64,000 bases of DNA, taken from the NCBI RefSeq assembly GCF_000244755.1, contig NZ_AHOO02000005.1, forward strand, positions 1,240,001 to 1,304,000. Direction: 5' to 3'. Within the stretch, counting starts at the first letter, position 1; the number at the start of each line of letters is the position of its first letter. Of this stretch, positions 47,823-57,794 are shown piece by piece. The stretch comes from Leptospira licerasiae serovar Varillal str. VAR 010 (lineage in GTDB: Bacteria > Spirochaetota > Leptospiria > Leptospirales > Leptospiraceae). The position numbers and the translations under genes were made by a program. The notes under the pieces are model-generated. The model saw only the letters and a program-made list of their open reading frames with translations, was not told the origin of the DNA and did no database searches.

Positions 47823-48626
47823 TCAGGTGACCGCAGTCTTAGATAAGAATTTCGCAAAAAATTTAGGAAAATAATGTCTCAGGAATAGACCGAATTTTTC
47901 CTTTCCGCCTGCGATGATCACTTGCAGATCTTCATTTTCGATCGCATCTAAAATTTTACGCGCGCATTCGTCCGCATCGATGCCTTGCTCGATCACCTTG
48001 TCCATTTTCTTTTGCGGACTTCCGTCCCCTTTGAGTGCGTTATGCGAAATATTAGTCTTTACGAAACCTGGATATACCAAAGTGACTTTCAAATTTTCTT
48101 TCGTATTTTCCGCTCTAAGCGCTTCGTAAAATCCGGTTAACGCAAATTTGGTGGAAGAATATCCGGTTCTCAAGGGAACTCCAATGAGCCCTGCGACGCT
48201 TGCGATTGTGGAAATCCAACCTTTCTTTCTTTCTCTCATATGAGGAAGGACCGCTAGTGTTAATGCAATATTACCGAAGTAGTTCACCTTCATCAAAGTC
48301 TCGTACGTTTCCAGGGAAGTTTCATGTGCTAAAGAACGTTGGCTGATCCCGCCGTTATTGATGAGAACATCTATCTTTCCGAAAGTTTTGATGACTTGAG
48401 TTGGAGCTTTTCCTAATTTTTTATAATCTTCTAGATCCAGGGGAAGGATCATACTATTTGAATCCGTTAGTCCATTCTCTTTGCGGACTCTTTTTAATTC
48501 TTTTTCTCTTCTGGAAGAAAGAACTAAAGTTGCTCCTCTCCTTGCGGCTTCTTTTACTAATGATTCGCCGATCCCGGAAGAAGCTCCTGTGATCCATACG
48601 ACTTTGTCTTTGAAAAATTCTCCCAT
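47823..48626 (-). CDS. Short-chain dehydrogenase/reductase
   Basis: A 267-residue SDR with TGASSGIGESLVKEAARRG, VLINNGGIS (usual NNAG with one change), and the catalytic GYSSTKFAL. GGAGAC precedes the ATG. The end holds a basic segment (FGLFLRHYFPKFFAKFL). DHRS7-like lipid SDRs have this pattern. It lies 40 bases downstream of the UbiA-like gene on the same strand. Confidence 0.9.
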   Translation of the reverse strand: MGEFFKDKVVWITGASSGIGESLVKEAARRGATLVLSSRREKELKRVRKENGLTDSNSMILPLDLEDYKKLGKAPTQVIKTFGKIDVLINNGGISQRSLAHETSLETYETLMKVNYFGNIALTLAVLPHMRERKKGWISTIASVAGLIGVPLRTGYSSTKFALTGFYEALRAENTKENLKVTLVYPGFVKTNISHNALKGDGSPQKKMDKVIEQGIDADECARKILDAIENEDLQVIIAGGKEKFGLFLRHYFPKFFAKFLSKTAVT

Positions 48627-48666
48627 ATTTGTCTCCGATATTAAATTTCTTAGGCGGTCAAAGGAT

Positions 48667-49524
48667 CTAAAAGAAGTTTAAAAGCCAAGGGATAAGTCCC
48701 AAGATAAAAACCCCTTCTCCTAGGATCCTGTATTTTTGAGAATCTTGGAATTTATCCGCGTAACGCAGGATTCCTCCCGGAACAGCACAGATCAGAGCGA
48801 TCACCAAAGAGGCCGAAACCGAGGTGCCCGGCGCCCATTTCCGTATTCCGCCGGCCAATACTAAGGCAGCCAGAAATCCAAGCAAGGACAATCGTAACAC
48901 CCACTCCTTGGCGAGTTTAGGAGAAAGAACTCCTAATAGATAAACCTGGCCTTCTTTGGCGTCTAACTCTGCCTCCATGAGAGAGTTCATAACCAAATTT
49001 AGAACAGTGCCTAAGAAGAATAAAAAAAGAAGAATCGGAACCGTCCATGATCGAAATCCTACAACCAGTAAAGGGCCGAACCAAACTCCTAATGTGTAGA
49101 TCAATGCCACCGAAAATTCTTTTCCGAAACGTATTTTTCCCCAACGAGCGATCCCTAAATGAAGAATCGCTAGCGTCGCTAATAATACTCCGCCTAATAG
49201 AACGATCTCTCTCAATAATAAGAATGCGAGAACTGCGGAGATGATTGCAGCGATTGTGCAGAGTATTGTTAAAATTTTAGAATGATCGTAGTGGAATTTG
49301 TGACGCGGGTTGATGGAGTTTTCTCCAACGTTCTTTCCATCCAATAAATGATCTAAAGTATAGATGACCCAAACGCTTAAAGGCAGAAGGAACCACCATA
49401 CCGTTTTCATCTTGGCGCCTGTCACTACTGTAGCCAAGGCCCCGGAACCTAAAACGCCAAGGCAGATATCCAAGCTTAGGACATGAACGTAAAACCAAAG
49501 TTTGTTCTCTAAAACGTTTCGCAT
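48667..49524 (-). CDS. UbiA-like membrane prenyltransferase family protein
   Basis: A 285-residue polytopic protein with about eight hydrophobic helices. The segment TLDHLLDGKN near residue 54 resembles a shifted NDxxD motif, and NSLMEAELDAKEG near residue 187 a second one. That suggests the UbiA superfamily, but both motifs are imperfect. It may transfer a prenyl group to an aromatic or lipid acceptor; no partner gene identifies it. Confidence 0.6.
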   Translation of the reverse strand: MRNVLENKLWFYVHVLSLDICLGVLGSGALATVVTGAKMKTVWWFLLPLSVWVIYTLDHLLDGKNVGENSINPRHKFHYDHSKILTILCTIAAIISAVLAFLLLREIVLLGGVLLATLAILHLGIARWGKIRFGKEFSVALIYTLGVWFGPLLVVGFRSWTVPILLFLFFLGTVLNLVMNSLMEAELDAKEGQVYLLGVLSPKLAKEWVLRLSLLGFLAALVLAGGIRKWAPGTSVSASLVIALICAVPGGILRYADKFQDSQKYRILGEGVFILGLIPWLLNFF

Positions 49525-49573
49525 ACGATCTCTATTACGACTGATTTCCGCGAATAGATTAGCCCGCTTCGGA

Positions 49574-50593
49574 TTATTTTACTGATTTCGCGGATATGCT
49601 ATCGATTCCTTCCGATCTAAATTGAGAATGCAAGGATTTTATGAAAAGAGATTTAATTTGTCCGGAGTCGTCTATTTTTTTTAGAGGAAGATAGACCACC
49701 AAATCGATATTAGATTCCCCGAAAGAAATATACCGAAATGAAATTTTGGATTCGTTATAACCGCTTTTTCCGTAGATCTGAGTTAAAGAAAAGTTTGCAG
49801 CGTGATTAATGATGGATTCCAACTTCTCTAAATTTCCTTCTTTAGGAATGCTAATCTCTAATTCAGTCCGGAGTCCTGTGTTAGTAAGACTGTAATTTGT
49901 ATACGTAGTCTTGGACATCTTCGCATTCGGAATGACGATCGTACTTCCGTTCCCTTTTTTGAGAGAAGTGGTTCTCCAGTTGATATCTTCTACCAGACCT
50001 TCTTCTCCCGTTTCTAAAGAAATATAATCTCCTACGGAAACTTTTTTACCTAGTAAAACTCCAAGTCCTGCAAATAAATTGGAAAGGGTTTCCTGCAAAC
50101 CTAATGCGAACGCGAGACCTCCCACACCCAATGCGGTCAAGGCAGGGGTAACGGAAATGCCTAAAGTTTGTAATGCGACCAAACCTCCAGTGAGTAAGAT
50201 CAGCATTCTAACTATATTGTTTAATATGGATGCGGAGGGCAGAAGTCCTTCCGCCTTTGAAGAATATAAAGTGAAAGCTCCTGAACCGACTCTTGCAAAG
50301 GAAAATGTGAAAATCAAGATCCCAAAAACTTTCAGATAGAGAGAAATTTTCTCTTCTACGGAAGTTTCCAACCTCAAGAATCTAAGAGCGGTATATAATC
50401 CAAAGATAAAAAAGGAAAATCTAACTAAGGAGAGAAGAGCCGTGTAAAGAGGATGGTTTGTATCTAGCTGATCTTTTGTGAGAGTTTTTGCGAGCCTTGG
50501 AACTATGAACCAGCCAAAAAGATAACCCAAAAGAATTCCGGAAATAACCGAAATTACTCCTAGCAACCAATTTGAACCTAAAACTGAGTCCAT
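49574..50593 (-). CDS. Small-conductance mechanosensitive channel (MscS family)
   Basis: A 339-residue protein from the ATG at 50593; a second ATG three codons earlier is too close to the GGAGA site. Four or so membrane helices precede the pore helix GVGGLAFALGLQETLSNLFAG and the MscS beta domain VSVGDYISLETGEEGLVEDI, VIPNAKMSKTTYTNYS. It releases solutes during osmotic downshock. Confidence 0.93.
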   Translation of the reverse strand: MDSVLGSNWLLGVISVISGILLGYLFGWFIVPRLAKTLTKDQLDTNHPLYTALLSLVRFSFFIFGLYTALRFLRLETSVEEKISLYLKVFGILIFTFSFARVGSGAFTLYSSKAEGLLPSASILNNIVRMLILLTGGLVALQTLGISVTPALTALGVGGLAFALGLQETLSNLFAGLGVLLGKKVSVGDYISLETGEEGLVEDINWRTTSLKKGNGSTIVIPNAKMSKTTYTNYSLTNTGLRTELEISIPKEGNLEKLESIINHAANFSLTQIYGKSGYNESKISFRYISFGESNIDLVVYLPLKKIDDSGQIKSLFIKSLHSQFRSEGIDSISAKSVK

Positions 50594-50745
50594 CCAAATC
50601 ATTCTCCTAAATTACGAGGAAGTATTTTCTAGAAAAGAAAAAATGGAAGTCCCGAATTATGTGGCAAACCGAGGGCAAATCTAAAGAGAGATAAAATTGG
50701 ATTTTGTAATGACAAACTAGATAGATTTTAGAGACTCCTATCCCC

Positions 50746-53079
50746 ATGCAAGAGGGAGTCGGGAAAAATCAAATTTTAGAAGTTCCTCTGACGGACACTA
50801 TGTCCGCATACTCTAGACAATTTCCGGAAGAAGGCGGAAATCTTTCCGAATGGATGGACGAGATACACACAAGAGGTATCCAAGAGGTAGTTTTTTGGGG
50901 AACGAAATCGGAAGCAAGCGGTTGGAAAAATAGCCAGGTATTCAGGGATCTGGTTAAAAAACTCCAGGAAGATAAGATCCGACTTTCTACGATGGATGGA
51001 GCAAAGTTCCGTTCTTCTCCGGATTCGGCCCGAAAATTGGATCGTTTTCTTAGATCTCATTTGGGTTCGGTGTTAGTTTGTTATTCCGAAAACGAATCTA
51101 ATGAATTCGTAAAATTGATGCAGGAGATCCTTTCTGGCAAAAAAGAAGGTTCTACCAAAGCATATACACCATATTCTCCTAATATAACTTCCGAAAAACC
51201 CAAAAAAGAAAAACAAGAACCTCTTAAAAATCATGGAGAAGATTTTAAAGCTTCTAGGATCACGATTCGGGTCAAACTTCTTGCGATCGTTTCCGCGATC
51301 GTAGTAGTGAGTATGGGGCTTGTGATAGGGCTCGCTACGAATCTTTTCCGGAACTATACGGTATCACTTATCCAAGAATATAACTTGAGTTTGGCTAGAT
51401 TAACCGGACTACAAGTAGGCCTTAGGATCAAAGAACTTTCCGCTAAATCAACTGAGTTTGCGGATAAATGGAATATTCGTCCTTCCAAAGGTTCCGATTC
51501 AAGAAAGATCACAGCTCCTACTCATATTGCCGGCTACTTCGCTACTCATCCTAAAATTTTGGCTTGGGGAAAATACGAGCAAGGAGAATCGGCATTAACT
51601 TTTAATCCAAAATTTTTAAGAGACCTTAGGAAAGAAGAAGATGAGGTCCGCGCTTTATGGGTTTCTATCCCTAAGGAAGAAAAAGAAAAATTTTTCGCTT
51701 CCGAATTCGATTCCACACGATTGGAGAATGTCAGCTCTAAGTTTGGATTTCCTGCAGTACTTTTTATAGAGAAGGATCTTTCCGGAAAAGGGAATGGCTT
51801 CTTCTTAATTTCTCCTCAAGATCTTTGGGAAGCGGCTAGGTCCGCTTTACAAACCGAATTATTCGCAATTTGGGTAGTGGACTCCAGAGGAAGATTGATC
51901 GCTCACACGGAAGAATCCGAGACTGTTTCCGCAAAAGATTATTCTAAAAATCCGTTAGTCCAATTCTTATTAAGAAGCCCCGCGGATAACGGCTCACAAA
52001 CTTCCATCTTCGAAGGAAAAGAAACTTTAGGATCTTTTCAACAATTAGAAGATGGAAACCTTGCAGTAGTATCGTCTATCGAAGCGGATAAAGCTTTCGA
52101 AGCGGTATATAAGATAAGAAGACAGAACTTTTATATTCTAATCTCGGTACTGAGCCTCGCGTTCTTAGTCGTTTTCCTATTCTCCAGAACATTAACGGTT
52201 CCTCTTATCAATTTATTGAGCGCAACTAGACAGATCGAGAGAGGAAATTATAAGGTAGGGATTAAACCTGTTACGAGAGACGAGGTTGGAGTTCTGACAA
52301 ATTCATTCCTCAAGATGGCACACGGACTAGAAGAAAGAGAAAAGATCAAAGACACTTTCGGAAAATTCGTGAACAAGGAGATCGCAGAAAGAGCGCTTGC
52401 GGGAGATATGCCTTTAGGCGGGGTTACCAAAGATGTAACGGTATTCTTCTCCGATTTAAGGAACTTCACCGGGATGTCCGAAAAATTAAAACCAAGCGAG
52501 GTAGTGGATTTTTTAAACGCTTACTTCACCGAGATGGTGGAATGTATCTATCTCACAGAAGGGATTGTGGATAAGTTTATCGGAGATGCGATCATGGCTC
52601 ATTGGGGCGCGTTGTACACGGATGAGAACGATGCCAGGAATGCGATCAATTCCGCATTACTAATGAGAAACGCACTGATGGAATTCAATCGGATCGGAAG
52701 CGAGATCGGAAGACCTCAAGCAAGATTCGGATGCGGGATCAATACCGGCCCGGTGGTAGTCGGTCAGATAGGTTCGGAAAAAAAACTGGAGTTCACTGTT
52801 ATCGGGGACGCAGTCAATCTTGCATCCCGTATCGAATACTTAACAAAAGATTTCGGAACGGACATACTGGTCTCGGAAACATCTTATGAAAAAGTAAAGG
52901 ATCATTATAAATTCGAAACACTTCCTCCTGTTTGGATACGAGGAAAAGAAAAACCCCAACAACTCTATGCAGTATTAGGTTGGTTAGAAGATCCTGACTG
53001 TCCTAAAAACTTACAGGAACTCCGCAGAATTTGTGGAATACCTGAGCCTGATTCCCCTTCCAAGGCAGTAGCGGATTAA
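50746..53079 (+). CDS. Adenylate cyclase, membrane receptor type (class III)
   Basis: A 777-residue protein. A soluble N-terminal domain (1-165) has no recognised family. Membrane helices at about 174-199 and 462-483 enclose an extracytoplasmic sensor domain. A HAMP-like segment follows, then a class III cyclase domain (about 560-740) with metal Asp residues in FSDLRNFTGM and GDAIMAHWGA. KLEFTVIGDAVNLASRIE holds the Lys typical of adenylate rather than guanylate cyclases. It makes cAMP on an external signal. It heads a row of four + strand genes. Confidence 0.93.
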   Translation: MQEGVGKNQILEVPLTDTMSAYSRQFPEEGGNLSEWMDEIHTRGIQEVVFWGTKSEASGWKNSQVFRDLVKKLQEDKIRLSTMDGAKFRSSPDSARKLDRFLRSHLGSVLVCYSENESNEFVKLMQEILSGKKEGSTKAYTPYSPNITSEKPKKEKQEPLKNHGEDFKASRITIRVKLLAIVSAIVVVSMGLVIGLATNLFRNYTVSLIQEYNLSLARLTGLQVGLRIKELSAKSTEFADKWNIRPSKGSDSRKITAPTHIAGYFATHPKILAWGKYEQGESALTFNPKFLRDLRKEEDEVRALWVSIPKEEKEKFFASEFDSTRLENVSSKFGFPAVLFIEKDLSGKGNGFFLISPQDLWEAARSALQTELFAIWVVDSRGRLIAHTEESETVSAKDYSKNPLVQFLLRSPADNGSQTSIFEGKETLGSFQQLEDGNLAVVSSIEADKAFEAVYKIRRQNFYILISVLSLAFLVVFLFSRTLTVPLINLLSATRQIERGNYKVGIKPVTRDEVGVLTNSFLKMAHGLEEREKIKDTFGKFVNKEIAERALAGDMPLGGVTKDVTVFFSDLRNFTGMSEKLKPSEVVDFLNAYFTEMVECIYLTEGIVDKFIGDAIMAHWGALYTDENDARNAINSALLMRNALMEFNRIGSEIGRPQARFGCGINTGPVVVGQIGSEKKLEFTVIGDAVNLASRIEYLTKDFGTDILVSETSYEKVKDHYKFETLPPVWIRGKEKPQQLYAVLGWLEDPDCPKNLQELRRICGIPEPDSPSKAVAD

Positions 53080-53082
53080 GAT

Positions 53083-54597
53083 ATGGATTGGAGAATTTAC
53101 AAAAGAGAATGGCAGGTGGGCATCGGCTGCTTTGTTGTACTCTTTCTATCTCTGTATCTTCTTTATTTCGAATCCAAATCGAATGGAGGAGTAGGAAAAG
53201 AGATCATGGGAACCGTCTCTTTCCGATACAAAACTGCACAAAGAAAATTTCCTGACAGAATGTTATGGGAAGATCTGGAACAAGGGATGCCAGTCTACGA
53301 CAGGGACTCCATCCGAACAGACGAGGCATCGGAAGCGGTAGTGTTCCTAAAATCAGGTACTCGGATAGAATTGGATCCTCAGTCTATGGTGGTTCTCCAG
53401 TTAAAGGAGAATAAGGAAAATTTAGATCTGAATGAAGGAAATATATTAGTAGAGAGCGGAAAAAAAGTCCTTTCCGTGATCGCCGGAACTGTCGGCTTAG
53501 AAGCGGAACTAGGTTCTAAATTCCAGGTCACCAGAAATGAGAACGGTACCAGAGTAGATGTTGAAAGAGGACAAGTAGAATGGTCCGAAAATGGGACCGT
53601 TAAACAAACGTTAGTCGAAAAAGAAAGTTCCCTAAACGGAAATAAACTGAATCAAAACTGGAGTCTTATAGGTCCTGAAGATTCTCATCGCTATTTTCCT
53701 GCGGAATTAGAGCAGATGGTTGAGTTCCGTTGGGAAGGAGGAGAAGAAGGTATATTAGAAATTTCTCCTAGACGGGATTTCTCAGTGTATATTTCGAAAA
53801 GACCTTCTAAAGAGCCTTATTATAAACAGAAATTTCCTGAAGGTATCTACTATTGGAGGATTAACTCCAAAGATGGCAAAAAAATATCCGAAGTCCGAAA
53901 GTTCAGGGTTCTTCCCAACTTTCCTGTGGAACTACATTATCCTAAAAAAGATCTTTCTCAAGAAGATAGGACTGTCGCCTTCTCTTGGGCAAAACAAAAG
54001 ATAGCAAGCGGTTACAAATTGCAGATCTCTACCGATCCGAATTTCGGGTCCGTTTCGGAAACCCAAGTATTCCGCACGAATTTTTCGCTCACTCTAGATC
54101 CAGGGACTTATTATTGGAGAGTGCAGTCTTATACAAATCTTCCCGGGACGGAAACATTTTCGGAAGTACGAAAATTTTCCATCTCTCTACCTGTGATCCA
54201 GGTTGCGGAGCAAAAACAGGAAACCGCTTTAACAGTTACGGAGACACAACAAAGTTCGGATCTATCCGTAGATTTCCCGAAAAACGGCGCTTTGGTGGAC
54301 ATGACCGGAAAAGAAAGTATCTCTTTCCGTTGGAAATTCTCCGCCAAACAGAAACAAAGCGAATGGAAATTTCGTCTTTTCTATAAGAGAGGCTCAGGCG
54401 ACGAGCTAATCTACGAAAAAAAGACAAAAGGTGACAGGTTAGTGTTCAAAGACTTGGAAAAACTGGATGTGGGAACATTTCGTTGGACCATAGAATCGGA
54501 TGCAGACCCCGGCCTAAGATCGGAAGCGGATTTCAAAATATTACTTAGGGAAGAATTGGAAGCTCCGGAAACAAAATCCAGTGGCGCCCGCCCTTAA
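53083..54597 (+). CDS. FecR-domain membrane protein
   Basis: A 504-residue protein with an N-terminal membrane helix (residues 11-28) and a FecR domain at about 75-170 (IRTDEASEAVVFLKSGTRIEL, LVESGKKVLSVIAGT, GSKFQVTRNENGTRVDVERG). The rest holds repeated FN3-like strands (YYWRINSKDGKK, TYYWRVQSYTN). FecR domains usually sit in signal-transfer or surface-binding proteins. It lies three bases after the cyclase stop, so the two are almost surely co-expressed. Confidence 0.8.
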   Translation: MDWRIYKREWQVGIGCFVVLFLSLYLLYFESKSNGGVGKEIMGTVSFRYKTAQRKFPDRMLWEDLEQGMPVYDRDSIRTDEASEAVVFLKSGTRIELDPQSMVVLQLKENKENLDLNEGNILVESGKKVLSVIAGTVGLEAELGSKFQVTRNENGTRVDVERGQVEWSENGTVKQTLVEKESSLNGNKLNQNWSLIGPEDSHRYFPAELEQMVEFRWEGGEEGILEISPRRDFSVYISKRPSKEPYYKQKFPEGIYYWRINSKDGKKISEVRKFRVLPNFPVELHYPKKDLSQEDRTVAFSWAKQKIASGYKLQISTDPNFGSVSETQVFRTNFSLTLDPGTYYWRVQSYTNLPGTETFSEVRKFSISLPVIQVAEQKQETALTVTETQQSSDLSVDFPKNGALVDMTGKESISFRWKFSAKQKQSEWKFRLFYKRGSGDELIYEKKTKGDRLVFKDLEKLDVGTFRWTIESDADPGLRSEADFKILLREELEAPETKSSGARP

Positions 54598-54606
54598 GGA
54601 GAAGGC

Positions 54607-55434
54607 ATGTTCTTGTTCCGCGGAAAAACTTTCGCTATAGTATTTCATTTTATTCTAATATTCTTTTCCATAACTTCGGGAATTTTTGCCGAAAAGAAAA
54701 GCTTCGTCTATTATATAGAATGGAAAGAAGTAAAGGGAAGCCGAGGTTACGTGGTAGAAGTCCGAAAAACTGAACCTCCTCAGGAATTATTTTTAGAAAA
54801 GAAAGTCTCCGAGAACGAGATCGAATTTTCCTTGGAGGCAGGAACTTACGAATATAGGATCGCCGCGCTTAATAGATTCGGGAAACCTTCTTCTTATACT
54901 CCTTGGACTAATTTTAAAGTAGAACAAGACCGTCCTAAGGCAGTTGCTATGGCGGAAAAGGAAGAGGCAAACAAAGGAATCAAAACTTCTAAATTTGTCT
55001 GGATACCCGGAACGGGATATTATTCCAAAGGGGAACGTTGGAAGTCCTACAGTATTTGGGTCTGGCTCGGAACGCTTGCTTATCTTGGAAATTCCGAGAG
55101 AGAAGCGGGGAATATTCTCGCCTCAAAACCGTTAAACGACCCGATGAATATTGCGGTTTTAAGTTTAAATCTACCTTCTTCATTTACTCTTTATCTTTGG
55201 CAGGCAAGGGAAAACGATAAGAAAGAATATGAAATGCATCAAAACAATCAGGCTCTCATCGGCGGAGTTGCGGTATTGAGCGTTGCACTTTCTCTTTGGT
55301 TGGAAAATAAACTTCCCCAAGGGGATACAGTTCAGTTCAAAATGGGCCCTGACAGAGGTGGAAATCAAAATACTTTTGCAAATACCGGATTTTCTCAGAA
55401 CAGATGGGAAGTCCAATATACAAGGAGCTTTTGA
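54607..55434 (+). CDS. Exported protein with FN3-like domain
   Basis: A 275-residue protein: signal peptide (FHFILIFFSITSGIFA), an FN3-like domain at about 30-110 (YYIEWKEVKGSRGYVVEV, TYEYRIAALNRFGKPSSYTPW), and a hydrophobic segment near residue 160 and another near 220. AAGGAGA precedes the start. It probably interacts with the FecR protein encoded just before it. No enzyme motif is visible. Confidence 0.65.
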   Translation: MFLFRGKTFAIVFHFILIFFSITSGIFAEKKSFVYYIEWKEVKGSRGYVVEVRKTEPPQELFLEKKVSENEIEFSLEAGTYEYRIAALNRFGKPSSYTPWTNFKVEQDRPKAVAMAEKEEANKGIKTSKFVWIPGTGYYSKGERWKSYSIWVWLGTLAYLGNSEREAGNILASKPLNDPMNIAVLSLNLPSSFTLYLWQARENDKKEYEMHQNNQALIGGVAVLSVALSLWLENKLPQGDTVQFKMGPDRGGNQNTFANTGFSQNRWEVQYTRSF

Positions 55435-55437
55435 TCT

Positions 55438-56037
55438 ATGGCTCTTCGAATTTCTGTAATACTCGTTCTCCTTTCCGGACTTTTTAGTTTTTCTTGTTCC
55501 AAGCCCTTTCCTGGCGGAGATGAACTCATTTTACTAGGACTTCTAGGTAAGACACGTTACCTGTTCGTTACTACCTCTACCAACACTGGGAATTTAGGCG
55601 GCATTGGAGGCGCGGATCTCATTTGCCAAAGTGCAAAAACTTCCGAAGTTCCTGACCTACCAGGATCCGCTTTGGAATATATGGCGTTGATCGCTTCTTC
55701 TTCCAGAGTACCTGGTGGGACCGGATGGCCCTTACTTCCGAATACGAATTATTACGCAATGAACCCAGGACAGACCTTGATCTTTCATACAAATGGTTCC
55801 GGACTTCCTACAATCCCGATGGATAGTGCGACCGGGATCCCTGGATCAGGAAATTATTGGACAGGTATCAGTATGAGTTTTGGACTTAGCACAGATGTTT
55901 GCCAAAATTGGGGAAGTTCCGCGCCGACGGATTTCGGAGAATATGGGGCTCCGACCGATAATACCATCGGTGGATTCAACCAAGGCTTCTCGGATGGATG
56001 CGATCAGCCTAAAGGTTTACTCTGCGTTAGAAATTAA
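55438..56037 (+). CDS. Lipoprotein with DUF1554 (C-type lectin-like) domain
   Basis: A 199-residue lipoprotein with lipobox FSFSC. The C-terminal part matches the DUF1554 domain known from Leptospira lipoproteins: IGGADLICQSAK, NYWTGI, DVCQNWGSS, and the closing LLCVRN. Cysteines come in likely disulfide pairs. It is the last gene of the cyclase-FecR row and overlaps the convergent response regulator gene by four bases. Confidence 0.82.
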   Translation: MALRISVILVLLSGLFSFSCSKPFPGGDELILLGLLGKTRYLFVTTSTNTGNLGGIGGADLICQSAKTSEVPDLPGSALEYMALIASSSRVPGGTGWPLLPNTNYYAMNPGQTLIFHTNGSGLPTIPMDSATGIPGSGNYWTGISMSFGLSTDVCQNWGSSAPTDFGEYGAPTDNTIGGFNQGFSDGCDQPKGLLCVRN

Positions 56038-56708
56038 CTCTCTACGATTCCTGCTCGGATCGCGTAGACTACTAAGTCTGCTACCTTGTGTAAGTCCAAC
56101 TTCTTCATAATGTTTGCTCTATGCACCTTTACTGTTGCAGGAGAGATATGAAGAAGTTTTCCGATCTTCTCGTTGGAATTCCCCTCTGAGATCAATTTTA
56201 AGATCTGTCTTTCTCTGTCGGAAAGTACTGAGAATACGGATGGACCTTCTTCCTGAAGTTCTCCCGTTTTTTTGCGGCCTATTCCTGAAAGAACTCTGGT
56301 TGCGATTCTCGGGCTTAGGTAAGTTTCTTTTCTGCGGACAGCATCTATCGCTCTGAGTAGATCCTCTCCCGCGTCGTCTTTTAGAACGTAACCGTTGATC
56401 CCTAAATCCACCAGCTTTTGGATATATTCTTCGTTATCATGTCTGGATAGAATGATGACCTGTACTTTGGGATAGTATCTTTTGACTCCCTTGACTAGAT
56501 CTATTCCGCTTACTCCCGGCATAGAGATATCTGTGATCAGAATGTCGGGTTCTAATTTACCGATTTCGTCTAGCGCCTGTTCGGCGTTTCCATTTTCGCC
56601 GATGATCTCCAGATCGTTTTGTCCGGAAATGATCAGTCTAAGACCTTCTCTTAAGATAGCGTGGTCGTCTACAAGATAGAGTTTGCAAACGGAGGGTTGG
56701 GCGTTCAT
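56034..56708 (-). CDS. NarL/FixJ-type response regulator
   Basis: A 224-residue regulator. The receiver has the DD pair (LVDDHA), the phospho-acceptor Asp (DILITDISMPG), Ser in IILSRHD and Lys in YVLKDDAG. The LuxR-type helix-turn-helix is at about 160-220 (LSDRERQILKLISEGNSNEKIG). Its ATG overlaps the kinase stop (ATGA), so it pairs with that kinase. Confidence 0.95.
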   Translation of the reverse strand: MNAQPSVCKLYLVDDHAILREGLRLIISGQNDLEIIGENGNAEQALDEIGKLEPDILITDISMPGVSGIDLVKGVKRYYPKVQVIILSRHDNEEYIQKLVDLGINGYVLKDDAGEDLLRAIDAVRRKETYLSPRIATRVLSGIGRKKTGELQEEGPSVFSVLSDRERQILKLISEGNSNEKIGKLLHISPATVKVHRANIMKKLDLHKVADLVVYAIRAGIVES

Positions 56709-57754
56709 ACTTTCTCCTTGGAACGTTTTTTTAACGGGATCCTAAGCACGTATTTAGTGCCTTTATTAGGTTCCGTTTCTAAAAAAAGAGTACCGTTCAG
56801 GTCCTCGGTTCTTCTCCGAATATTTTCCAATCCGTATCCGGTAGACTTTATTCTGGCTTCTTTTTCTTTAAATCCTTTTCCGTTATCTTTTGCAGAAACT
56901 ACCAAAGTATCTTTTTCCGAAAAGATCTTTAACTCCACTTTATTCGCTTGGGAATGTTTCAGAATGTTCGCGCAAATTTCCTGTAATATTCTGAAAACTT
57001 GGTTCTGTATTTCCTGTGGGATTTTTTCGGGAACTTTAAACTCGGATTTTACTTTTATTTTTTGTATCGGAAAAATTTGGTTTGCTAGAGAACTTAATGC
57101 GGCTTCCAACCCGAGTTCTTTTAAGGAAGAAGGTTGCAAATTTGTGTAAATTTCGCGGAGTTCTTGGCTAGCACGATCGATGAGTCCTAAGCCGGAACCG
57201 AAAGATTCCGGATGTTCCTTCTCCGATTTTTGATAAGCTTGGAAATGTAATTTTGCCGCGAGTATAAGTTGACCGACTCCATCATGGAGTTCTCTTGCGA
57301 GTCTGGATCTTTCTTCTTCTTGGGAGGCGAGCACTTGTGTGTGTAGAGTTGCGATCTTCTTCTCCAACTTTTTGTTCTCAGTGATGTCCTTTAAGATCAT
57401 ACCAAGACTATCTTTAAATCTGAAGATAGAATATCCGTAGGACTTTTTCCCTTTTTTGAATTCCTGGTTTTGTAATTTCGTTTTGAGGGCTTTATGAAGA
57501 TTTTCTCTTAGGTTGGCTTCTTCTTTCGAATCTAATTTTAATAGATTGAATAGGTTTTTCCCCGCTGGGTTAGCGAATCTTAGTCTGAATTCTTTTTTAA
57601 AGGATGCATTTGCAAATCGGACTATATTGTTTTCGTCCAAGGCTACAATAGGGGAGATCTCTTCTACCAAGGATAGAAATTTAGAGGCCTGTTCCTTACC
57701 GGAGGCTGAACCTGATTGTTTTGTTTCTTTTCGTTTGAGAAGTCCTGAAGCCAC
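56705..57754 (-). CDS. NarX-type sensor histidine kinase with PAS domain
   Basis: A 349-residue soluble kinase. A PAS-like domain (about 25-125; VALDENNIVRFANASF) precedes HisKA_3 with the phospho-acceptor His in SRLARELHDGVGQLIL, and a HATPase domain with ICANILKHSQ, DNGKGF and YGLENIRRR. No membrane segment is seen, so the signal may be cytoplasmic. The start is a GTG at 57754 and has no strong ribosome binding site. Confidence 0.92.
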   Translation of the reverse strand: MASGLLKRKETKQSGSASGKEQASKFLSLVEEISPIVALDENNIVRFANASFKKEFRLRFANPAGKNLFNLLKLDSKEEANLRENLHKALKTKLQNQEFKKGKKSYGYSIFRFKDSLGMILKDITENKKLEKKIATLHTQVLASQEEERSRLARELHDGVGQLILAAKLHFQAYQKSEKEHPESFGSGLGLIDRASQELREIYTNLQPSSLKELGLEAALSSLANQIFPIQKIKVKSEFKVPEKIPQEIQNQVFRILQEICANILKHSQANKVELKIFSEKDTLVVSAKDNGKGFKEKEARIKSTGYGLENIRRRTEDLNGTLFLETEPNKGTKYVLRIPLKKRSKEKV

Positions 57755-57794
57755 TTAAAGTTCAGGATATAGTCTGGCATTCGGATCGAAAAGG

